This document shows positions 36,726 through 45,972 of a stretch of 61,563 bases of DNA, in pieces (position 1 is the first letter of the stretch; every line of letters begins with the position of its first letter). A model generated the notes under the pieces. The model did not search any database. It was given only the letters and a program-made list of their open reading frames with translations, and had not been told where the DNA came from. Both the position numbers and the translations under genes were made by a program. Origin of the DNA: Zygnema cylindricum (taxonomy: Eukaryota > Streptophyta > Zygnematophyceae > Zygnematales > Zygnemataceae); assembly GCA_037447655.1 (NCBI GenBank), contig JBBHKE010002844.1, positions 1-61,563 of the forward strand, written 5' to 3'.

Positions 36726-37851
36726 TCTACCATCAATGATACATCACCCTAAGCGGAGGTTTGAACACTCATGCCGCAAGCATAGTAGTTACTTTTTGTA
36801 GATGTTTGCTGCAGATTCGTAAAAGGCGCCTTGTTCCAACACATGTGGGGAAAGGCTCCCGTGTCCATGATCCATCCTGCACTCTTTGGACCCTCCATGG
36901 GAGCCACCATAGAAAATAAATCCGCCTCCTCTTGCTCATTGAAGCTGAGAGACTCATTTGTATCAGTTGCAGAAGTTGAATAAAAAGCATTTCCACGGGA
37001 AGGATTTCCACTGTTACCAACCTAGCCTGTATAAACCTGTCTCATTAGCCTTCTTCAATTTAGGACAGTACCTGTATCCATGATCCTTCTCAGAACAATA
37101 GAAACAAGTAGTAGTAGGTGGCCTATTCTGCCTCTGATTAAACTGATTCTGATTCTGGTTAAACTGATTTATATTCTGATTAAACTGATTTTCTTTTGTC
37201 AAAGTCTGTTGCAAATGCTTCAACCTTTCCTTCTCCCTCAAAGAGTTTAGTATTTGTTTCTTACTCCAATATAAGATTATACGCTAACTGAAATGACCAG
37301 CTAGCTTTATCATGACTCTTTAATTGAACAAACACACCCTTCATGCTACTAGGGATACCTCTAATAAGCAAAGCTGCCTGTTAAAACTCAGGAAATGACC
37401 CCCCAGCAGAAGAGTGAGCATCAATGAGCGCGCAAAAATTGTCACAATACTCAACCATAGTTCCCCCCGTGTATTTGTATCCCCAAATTTTTCCAGCCAC
37501 CAAGAGCTTATCCTGAACATTCGCTTTCTCAAAAGCGGATGTGGGGGGTGTCCAAATCTCCCTCGCCTTCTTCATTTTTAGTCGAGACATGACCAAATTT
37601 TCTGAAATACAAAGAATTAGATTGTTCCTTGCCTTTGAATTCTTCTTCGCCCAAATTGGATCTGTTTCATCAAGAAAGCCATCCAAGAGCCCCAATAAGT
37701 CACCAGTTTCAAACGACGATTCAACCATCGCGGCCCAGTACGCATACCTTTGGCCATTGAAGATAGGAATTCTTGACGAAAGGCCCATGACCTGTTGTTC
37801 TACAACCACCGTCGCAGGCGGAGAACCAGTAGTAGTAGTGGAAGTAGACAT
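36726..37851 (-). pseudogene. Ty1/copia gag-protease remnant on the minus strand
   Basis: Reads leftward from an ATG at 37851. The first 156 codons are open and gag-like: a Thr/Pro leader, then FNGQRYAYWAAMVESSF, typical of plant copia gag (UBN2/DUF4219 type), then WAKKNSKARNNLILCISENL. A stop at 37381-37383 and several more follow. A CCHC zinc knuckle CFYCSEKDHGYRYC lies at about 37115-37074. After a frameshift near 37020 a retroviral-type aspartic protease start is visible, WIMDTGAFPHMC, where the family has D[ST]GA. The reading ends about 36770 and the piece abuts LTR B at 36725. No pol is attached. These are exactly the parts missing from the plus-strand remnants. Confidence 0.9.
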
Positions 37852-38408
37852 GAAAAAAAACAGAAACTATCAAAGTACCTTCTCAACAGCCAACTTAGAA
37901 CTGACAAAAAATATGACTCATAAAGCCAATATGCTTCAAATTTGCCACAGTGATACACAATACAGTAAATTGACAATTCCCAAAATTGCAGCCCAAGTGA
38001 CCCAGTAAACCATAAGATATGATGTTTGGAAGTTTCCCAAAAAACTGCCCTTAGAAAATCATATTCCCAAAACTGGATACTACAAAATTGGCTAAGTCCT
38101 AAGTTATATACTCACAGTGTGTACCTACTGATCTACACTAATCCCGGTAACCGTTACTACGGTTACTATCCTGACTAACGACAAAGCATCCTACACATAC
38201 GTTACTGTACCTCAAAAACCCTAATTACTATTTTCTAAAAACCTGATTAATGGAACACTTTTTTTTTATCACACTAAACTACAAATTAAGGTTATTCAAA
38301 TATTTACAAACATTCAACCGTACACAAAAGGTTCTAATTGTACACAAAACGTTCCAAATGCTTAGTGAGCAGTAACCGCTAAAGTCTAGCCGAATGTGGT
38401 CATGTAGT

Positions 38409-38490
38409 ACGAAGCACCTGAGTGCTTCGTCAATTGTGGTCCCACGCGAATCATGCTTGTTGTCCCTCGTGAATCACGCTTGTGGTCCCA
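38409..38490. repeat. Hairpin and three 23-bp tandem repeats
   Basis: ACGAAGCAC-CTGA-GTGCTTCGT (38409-38430) is a perfect 9-bp stem. It is followed by three imperfect tandem copies of about 23 bases of the form GTGGTCCCACGCGAATCATG, to about 38490. Confidence 0.6.
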
Positions 38491-39109
38491 AGTGAATCGC
38501 GTCCGTTGGAACAAATTCGATCGACGATGGAACCGTCGAGCTGTACCATATGTTTTCGGAATACTCGGGATAGATCCCGTTCGTTCGATCATTTGAATCG
38601 CATCGTCAACTTTTTGACACGTATAGCTGAATGTCGGCGCTACTCCGAAAAACCTGCATACGTTATTTTGCCAACACGTGTCCCTGCAAAAGTACGATAC
38701 ACTCTACTATACCTTTTGCTATTGTAACACTAATTAAGGTAAGTATTACAGTAGACTACTAGAAAAAATATCCTAAGTTATTTTTACCCCTATTGATTGA
38801 AATAAAGATTTATAAATTACAACAAATCGATATGGCGGTGACCGAAAACGGCCAAAATCCTATTCCGCCATTTGGGTCTCCTCCGTGGCCATTTGATCAA
38901 AACCGGATTTTAATTGTAGTCGTCATAAATCGTTGCGCGATATTTGTTTCGCTATTGAAACAAAATGCGCGGTATCTGTTTCTTAATTGTACAATACTCC
39001 GTACTTTACATAATTGTATCCATGCACAAAGTCTATAGTTTTAGTTAAATGAATTTGTTCACGCGTAATAGTTTAAATATTTGTTAAACCCTATATGTCT
39101 CTGCACCGA

Positions 39110-39192
39110 TCCTACACTTGTAGGATAAAGCTAACCGTTACCGGCTAGCTTGACAGGCGGTAGGTACCAGGATCAAATCATGGGTCTATCAA
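39110..39192 (+). other. tRNA-like module in the inverted LTR fragment
   Basis: The plus strand aligns with the antisense tRNA-like modules of LTR A and B (AAAGCTAACCGTTACCGGCT, then GGTAGGTACCAGGATCAAAT). It is in opposite orientation because its host LTR is inverted. Confidence 0.4.
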
Positions 39193-39399
39193 GCATCATT
39201 TTAGTAAATCAACTAAGACATATGCCTATCTCTCTCTCGAAAGCACAGGCACCCATAACTCTATCTCCCTCTTTAACCTTCAATGACTGCGACAAGTGTG
39301 GGAGCTGAAGAGAGGAGTTAGAGGCAGAATGTCCGGCTTCTTTTGTGCAATTATTTTTACACCTAGAAAATACTACAAAAAACCATTAATTACTACAGA

Positions 39400-39802
39400 C
39401 TGGTTGGCCATGTCGTACAATGACCGTACAGAAAGTATATCGGCACCTGTACCTTTTTGTACGACACACTATTTTGATTGGTGCCGTATTTCACTAGATA
39501 GAGTTTTAGAGAGAGATAGGATTTAGGAAAATTTGGTAGATAAGACCCTCTCTCCCACATAACTTCTGTACAATAGGTCAACTTTGACCCTCCATAACTT
39601 ACTGCTCACGGGAGAAAATTCAGAGATTCTTTTTGCTATCGACTCAGGGGAGTCTGGCCTTCACAGGGGTGAAAGTGGTCAGAGTTTTTGTCTGCCACGT
39701 TGACAATTATTTTTGCTGAAACTCGAAGGGGTCAAGGTTATCCTATAGGCTTCGTGTGAGCTGCCAACTCTCAAGACCTATGGAAGTCTCAGAGTTGTAG
39801 GG
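39400..39802 (+). repeat. Truncated copia LTR C, 5' of pol remnant 3
   Basis: Corresponds to the last 400 bases of LTR A: GGCCATGTCGTACAATGACC near the start, hairpins at about 39603 and 39641-39654 (GACTCAGGGGAGTC), and an AGAGTTGTAGGG end. The 5' part is cut where the inverted LTR fragment begins. Confidence 0.75.
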
Positions 39803-42225
39803 AATACACATCTAATGTGTTTGAGGATTTTTTGAAAGAGGAAGGGGTTCAACACCAAACGATTGTTCTAAAGAACCAAGAACAAAATAGTGTAGCCGAG
39901 AGACTAAATCGGACATTAAGTGATAGTGCCCCTAGCATGTGTCGAATAAAAAGACAAGGAAAAGCTTTTGGGCAGAAGCTGTGAATTATGCTAACTATCT
40001 CAAAATTAGAGTCTTTACCTCGGCATTAAAAGGACAAACACCATATAGAAGATGGAACGGGAGAAAACCTTATATTTCATACTTAAAAGTGTTCAGAATC
40101 AAGTAATTAGTGTAAACACATAAAAATCTGATTGGAAGTTAGATGCAAGGGGAAATTCGGGATACCTACTTAGGTATGATGAAAATGTTAAGGGGTATAG
40201 AGTTTTATGATCTTGGAAGAGAAAACAGCATTCTCGTAAAACACTTGGTAGTTATGGATGAAGAAAAATACCTAGATCCCTTTAAATACACTAAACCGGT
40301 TAGAATTAGAATTGAATCATAAAATGAGTTAGATTTAGATTCTTCTAACCGAACTTCGGTTTAGCTTGATCTTGCAGATGAAGAGAAAAATCTGACCTAG
40401 AATGACCCTCTCTTGGAGTCACAGCTTTCGGTTCAAACTAAGGAAAAAAACGAGGAAATACTAGAAATGGATGATGAATGTCCGGTGATGGCTCCACGGA
40501 TAGGGGAGAAGATAAAGTCATCCGGAGAAATCCGAGTTTACCCTCCATTCCAGCATCAGATTTTGAAAGAGGAAGGAGAAGCAGCAAGAGACTTCAAGAG
40601 AGAGAAGTGAACAACAAGGTAACTAAGCTGTCACATTTAAGCGAATCCTGGAGTTAATCAAAAGCAATTAATAGTCCGAAACGTAGTAGATGGATAGCAA
40701 CCATTGATGATGAGATGGCTTCCATTATGGAAGCAAACACAGGGGAGCTGGTGGATTGTCCTCGGACATGAAGCCGATAGGATGCAAGTGGGTATTTAAG
40801 TAATTACTTAATCCGGATAACACTATCAAGCGATACAAAGCCAGATTAGTGGCAAACAGGTTCACAAAAAAAGAGGGAATCGATTAAGAGGAGACCTTCG
40901 CTTCGGTTGTTAGATTTCCCTCCCTCCGGATTCTACTTAGCCTAGCGAGAGCAGAAGAAATTGAAGTGCACCAGAAGGACATCAAAACCGCTTTCTTAGA
41001 CCGAGAATTAGAAGAAGAGATCTTTATGCAACAGCCGGAAGGATTTGTGGAGAAAGGAAAAAAAAGTAAAGTGTGCAAATTGCTAAAGTCTCTTTATACA
41101 CTAAAGCAAGATCCACGCCAATGGAACAAGAAGCTCAACGAGTTTTTTACAAGTTTTGAATATATCCGAATTAGTTCAGATTATTCCATCTATCTATTTG
41201 AAGATGAGGAAGGTATAATTTTCATTGCCATCTATGTTGATAATTTGCTTAATTTGAGTAAATCAATGGAGAAAATTAATAGATTGAAATAGGATCTAAA
41301 GAGTAGATTTGAAATGAAGGACTTGGGAGAGGCGAAGTACATTTTGGGAGTTCATTTGGAGAGGGATAGAGAGAAGAAAACCATTAGGCTAACTCAAAAG
41401 GAAACAATAAGAAATATGTTTTAAGAATTTTAAACGGATAAAACAAATGGTTGTACGACTCCTATAGATTTAAAGAAGGGAAATGAGGGGAGCTAAGAAG
41501 AGGGAGTCTTGCTCTTGGATAATGAGTAAAGACCTAAAGAAAGCAAGTTTATGCAAACTATTCCGTAAAGATAGGCTGCGGTAGTTTGATCTATTTTATG
41601 AACTGTACTCGTTCTAATATAGTAGCCGCTGTGGGGATATTAAGTAGGAGTCTAATGATCCTAGGAAGAAAGATTGGGAAGCGGCCAAAATGATCATGCG
41701 ATACTTGGTAGGAACGAGAGATTTGTGGTTGCATTTGGGAGGGGATAATACTGACATCACCACTTGGAGTGATGCCAGTTATGGGGATGCTCTGATGAGG
41801 AGGTGTACTTCGAGTTATGTGTTGTATGTTTGGAATGGTGCTTGTTGTTGGAGCAGCAAAGAACAAAAGGTGATTGCTCATTCCACCATGGAGGTTGAGT
41901 ATATGGCCTCTTGTTTGGCTGTGAAAGAATTGATGTGGGTGAAATTATTGCTTCAAGAACTTCGGTATATCAAGAATTGAGTGCAAAAAATATTTTGTGA
42001 TAATCAAGTTGCAATTGCAATTGCAGCAAACCCAAAGCATCACTTTCAAAAAAATACATATGGATATCCGACTGAGCTTTGTTAGAAAGAAGGTTGAGAA
42101 TAAAATAATTAGTTTGGAATATAGACCAGATGGGGAGATGGTAGCATAAATGATGACCAAACTGGTTCCTTCTCCCGAGTTGGTATTTTGTAGGGAGAAG
42201 TGTGGACTGAAGCAAAAGATAGATT
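39803..42225 (+). pseudogene. Ty1/copia pol remnant 3, heavily decayed
   Basis: Starts inside integrase at GEYTSNVFEDFL right after LTR C, so gag, protease and the first integrase half are missing. Many stops and frameshifts follow. Recognisable parts: SVAERLNRTLSDS (integrase), KDIKTAFLDRELEEEIFMQQ (reverse transcriptase), YVDNLLNLS where the family has YVDD so a catalytic Asp is lost, MKDLGEAKYILGV, then RNase H WSDASYGDAL and VEYMAS, and a PSPELVFCREKCGLK-like end. The polypurine tract AAAATAAGGGGAG (42228-42240) follows. Confidence 0.9.
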
Positions 42226-42240
42226 AGAAAATAAGGGGAG

Positions 42241-43340
42241 TGTTAAAAAATGTATTTTCTATTTTATGTCTTTTGTTAGTCTATCTATGAAGGTTCTTTA
42301 TTTCTCACACTTGTCGTAGTCACTAAGGAATAAAAGAGAGCCATGGCTGCCTTAAGCAGTCAGGAAGACGGACAGACTAAGGGAGCAGGAGGCATATGTC
42401 TTTGCAAAATTGAAGCGCCAAGAATAAGACTAGATCCTACGCCTTGCGAAATGAAACCATATGGTGTAGACGTACGCTTTATCCATTAGGTCTTAATGAA
42501 ACGTTAGATGTACATGTTTTGTATTTGAACATGGTACCAATCTACATACTCCATTTCATGAATTACGAAATGAAACGACATCGAATTTAAACAGACGCGA
42601 TTAAGTACAGACTTCCAATCGGACGGCTCAAAGTGAAGTCGAAGCACCAGAGTGGTCATTTGGCAGTTTGTGAGCTAAAAGCAGCGGATGACACGTGGCA
42701 AGCCATAATTGAACATCGAATATTACAGGGGGAGCAACTACGGCTCAGGAACTGACGCGCGTCAGCGGAGCGGCAATGACGTACTATGGTTGTACAATAA
42801 GTACAACGGTACTTGTACCTTCCTTTATGTTTCAGTCCTTTGATTGGCTAGGTACACTATTAGTAGGTTGATAGAGGGAGATTATGACTTAGAAAATTTT
42901 AAGTAGCCGCCTCCTCCCAGAGTGCATCTGTATCTATAGGCCATCTTTGGCTAGCCATAACTTAATGCTCAAGTGAGCAATTTCAGTGATTCTTTTTGCT
43001 GCGGACTCAAGGGATTCCAAGGTAGCCGCCTCTTTCCCAGAGTGCATCTGTATCTATAGGCCATCTTTGGCTAGCCATAACTTAATGCTCAAGTGAGCAA
43101 ACTATAGGCCATCTTTGGCTAGCCATAACTTAATGCTCAAGTGAGCAATTTCAGTGATTCTTTTTGCTGCGGACTCAAAGGAGTCCAAGCTACACAAAGG
43201 TGTAGTCCGTTAGAGTTTTTGCGTGCCATGGTGGCACTTATTTATTGCTAAAGTCAAAAGTGCAAATATTATCCTAGATGCTTCATATAAACTGGACATT
43301 AGGTGGACCAATGGAGGTCACAGGATAAGAAAATTGTTCT
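42241..43340 (+). repeat. Copia LTR D, 3' LTR of remnant 3
   Basis: Starts TGTTAAAAAATG after the polypurine tract and ends near GGTCACAGGATAAG, aligned with the ends of LTR A and B. It contains an internal triplication of a 45-base segment ending TGCTCAAGTGAGCA (about 42936-42980, 43056-43100, 43102-43148). Confidence 0.7.
42421..42495 (-). other. tRNA-like module, antisense in LTR D
   Basis: The minus strand reads GACCTAATGGATAAAGCGTA, resembling the D-arm of an arginine-type tRNA, followed by GGCGTAGGATCTAGTCTTAT in the T-arm position. It sits at the same relative position as the modules of LTR A and B, although the sequence is different. Confidence 0.4.
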
Positions 43341-43345
43341 GTGAA

Positions 43346-43557
43346 ACTACACCGCGTATCGTTGTTAGTGTTCATAATTTTTTCACCACTTAAAACATTT
43401 TTTCTATGTACACTCTCGTCCAATTTTGTGTTTAAGACCACAAATCGGATCTGAAAACCGTACCTTTTAATTGAAACCGTCAAATCCTTAATCCGACGCG
43501 TGTGTATGAAAAAAAATTGTTTAAAGAGGCAAAAACAACATTTACATTACAGTACAG
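43346..43557. mobile_element. M1 MITE copy C
   Basis: The left end is ACTACACCGCGTATCGTTGT. The interior has CCACTTAAAACATTTTTTCT and ATCCGACGCGTGTGTATG. The right end is ATTTACATTACAG. It sits just after the LTR D end. Confidence 0.7.
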
Positions 43558-43565
43558 TACGATAT

Positions 43566-43774
43566 AGTACACTGTGTATTGATATTAGTGTTAATGTTTT
43601 TTTTGCTACTTAAAACAACTTTTGTCTCGTACAAACTTGTCAGATGTTTGATCTGACGATTACGATTGAAAGGTAAGATTCTCAAGTTCGAATTGGCGGT
43701 TTCAAATTGAAAATCGAAAATGTGTGTACGGAGAAAATATGTTTTAAGTGGCGAAAATAAATATTAACACTACA
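43566..43774. mobile_element. M1 MITE copy D
   Basis: The left end is TAGTACACTGTGTATTGATA and the right end is the inverted ATATTAACACTACAG. The arms have TCTCGTACAAACTTGTCAGA against TGTGTGTACGGAGAAAATAT. It is eight bases downstream of copy C. Confidence 0.8.
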
Positions 43775-44459
43775 GCAGAGGTCGCAAAAGTCAAAATTTA
43801 CAAAATTTACAGTCAAAAGTACCAATCTACATACTCCATTTCGCAAATTACGAAACTAAACGACGTCGAATTTAAACGGATGCGATTAAGTTCTCACTTC
43901 CAATCAGACGGCTCAAAGTGAAGCCGAAGCACCGAAGTGGTCATTTGGCAGTTTGTGAGCCAAAAGCGGCGGATGACACGTGGCAAGCCATAATTCAACA
44001 GCGGATATTACGGGGGGAGCAACAAGACTCACGAACAAACACGCTTTAGCGGAGCGGCCATGCTGTACTATGGTCGTACAAGAAGTACAACGGTTGTACC
44101 TTCTTTTACGTTAGAGTTCTTTGATTGGCTAGGTACACAAGTAGTAGGTTCATAGAGGGAGCTTGTGACTTAGAAATCTTTAGGTAGCCGCCTCTCTCCC
44201 AGAGTGCATCTGTATCTATATGCCATCTTTGGCTAGCCATAACTTAATGCTCAGGTGAGCAGTTTCAGTGATTCTTTGTGCTGCGCACTCAAGGGAGTCC
44301 ACGCTACACAGAGGTGTAGTCGGTCAGAGTTTTTGAGTGCCAGGGTGGCACTTATTCATTGCTAAAGTCTAAAGTGCAAATATTATCCTAGAGGCTTCAT
44401 ATAAATTGGACATTAGGTGGACCGATAGAGGTCACAGAATTACAAAATTGTTTTGTGAA

Positions 44460-44673
44460 ACTACACCGCGTATTGCTGTTAGTGTTTATAATTTTGTCAC
44501 CACTTAAACATCTTTTCTATGTACACACTCATCCAATTTTTTTTTTAAGACCACTTATCGGAAGCTGAAAATCTTGCCATTCAATTGGAACCGTCAAATC
44601 CTTAATCGGACGCGTATGTATGAAAAAAAATTGTTTTATTGGCAAAAAACAACATTTACACTACAGTACAGTA
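44460..44673. mobile_element. M1 MITE copy E
   Basis: Counterpart of copy C in the second duplicated unit, with left end ACTACACCGCGTATTGCTGT. Confidence 0.7.
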
Positions 44674-44678
44674 CTATA

Positions 44679-44881
44679 TAGTACACTGTGTATCGATATT
44701 AGTGTGAATGTTTTTTTTGCCACTTAAAACATCTTTATCCCATACAAACTTGTCGGATTGTTGATTTGACGATTACGATTGAAAGGTAAGATTCTCAAGT
44801 TAGAATTGACGGTTTCAAATTGAAAATCGAAAACGTGTGTACGGAGAAAATATGTGGCGAAAATAAATATTGACACTATAG
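44679..44881. mobile_element. M1 MITE copy F
   Basis: Counterpart of copy D in the second duplicated unit: TAGTACACTGTGTATCGATA on the left, inverted ATATTGACACTATAG on the right. Confidence 0.75.
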
Positions 44882-45162
44882 CAGAGGTTGCAAAAGTCAA
44901 AATTTTAGATAACCAAAACCGACTATATTTTTTTTTCATAATCTGAGTACCTAACGCCAAACCGAAGTATGTCACCCTCCTAAATTGTTAAACGTTAACC
45001 GATACGGGTTTACGAAAATTAAAGTTAAACGAAACTCGATTTCTCACGACTACCCGTACTCGCCTGTACCCCAATAAGTACAAAATTAGTGGTACATCTC
45101 TCATATACCTTCCACGATAAAAAGAGTACAAAGTACATTATTGTTGGATTGTATGGACAATT

Positions 45163-45450
45163 GTTCAAAAGTAGGCGTTTTTACGGTAGGCCCTTGGTCG
45201 GCGCCTTTATCGTAAGTTGTGTTATGGGATTTTCATGTGATCTTCTTAGATCGCTACTTTGATTAGCGACCATCTGATCGTCCGAATCTGACAGTGTAAA
45301 TAAAACTTTTTGGTTCGAATGTTTTAATTGGTCCAATTTTTGGTCCGAATGTTTTAATTGGTCCGAATAGGTCTGAATACAATATGGGTCTTGAGGTCAT
45401 ATTGTATGTTTTGCATACAATAGGCTTATTGTATGAGCCTACTTTTGAAC
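45163..45450. mobile_element. M3 MITE copy upstream of the WDTC1-like gene
   Basis: The terminal repeats GTTCAAAAGTAGG and CCTACTTTTGAAC are exact, and the interior aligns along its whole length with the copy at 25433-25729 (for example TGATCTTCTTAGATC). It is 288 bp. The TA flank is kept on the right only. Confidence 0.85.
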
Positions 45451-45972
45451 TATGGTATGGACAGTGCAAAATTTTCATTTATTTTCGTTTTATGCTTACC
45501 CGACCGTAACCGATTTTTTTTTTTTTCTGTAAATCAACCGCCCGGATCCGCCCGGCCCCCCAAATTTGGCAATCGAATCCGTTCCGGATCCGACGCGGGC
45601 GGTTGGTTAACGGTTGGTCACGGTTTCGGTTGACCGTTTGTGACCTCTGCGCTACAACAATAGCGATAGTTCACGGTGTAGTGAAGTATGGTACCGACCG
45701 ATACGTATCGGTTGACTGCATCGAGTACCCGAATCCGAATCGCATAAAGATGCGACGCGACGCATCTCTAGCAAAGAATTGTGCAATGCTAGAATCCGCC
45801 ATGCCCAAGACATGACTTAAAAATCTCCTTTGAGCCCGATTTTCCCCCTCCTCTCTCCCTCTCCCTCTCCCTCTCCCCCCCTCTCCCTCTCCCTCTCCCC
45901 TATCAGCAGCTTTCTCTCCCTTCCCTCTGTAACCTGGTCCCTCTCCCCCCTCCCCCGGCCCTCGCTTCTCCC
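45451..45972 (+). promoter_or_regulatory. Upstream region of the WDTC1-like gene with CT-rich leader tract
   Basis: The region ends in a TCTCCC/CTCCC pyrimidine tract (about 45838-45960) directly before the start codon at 45973. Such CT tracts are common in plant 5' leaders. A lone M1-like end (ATAGCGATAGTTCACGGTGT) lies at about 45660-45680. No clear TATA box was found. Confidence 0.4.

Larger units (their letters stand above)
37860..39395 (-). repeat. Leader and LTR-like sequence of the minus-strand copia element
   Basis: Lies directly upstream (minus sense) of the gag start. Its right end (39100-39395) is the inverted equivalent of the first 300 bases of LTR A: ACTGCGACAAGTGTGGGAGC here matches, inverted, the ACTTGTCGTTGTCACTGAAG region of LTR A. 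The middle part is diverged. It ends where plus-orientation LTR sequence starts near 39400. Exact LTR ends were not resolved. Confidence 0.5.
42534..44915 (+). repeat. Tandem duplication of an LTR-end plus MITE-pair unit
   Basis: Unit 1 runs from ACCAATCTACATACTCCATT at about 42534 to 43820. Unit 2 begins with the same 20 bases at about 43824 and runs to about 44915. Both contain the 3' part of the copia LTR followed by two M1 MITEs, in the same order. Unit 1 is longer mainly because of an extra repetition of a 45-base LTR segment. Confidence 0.85.
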
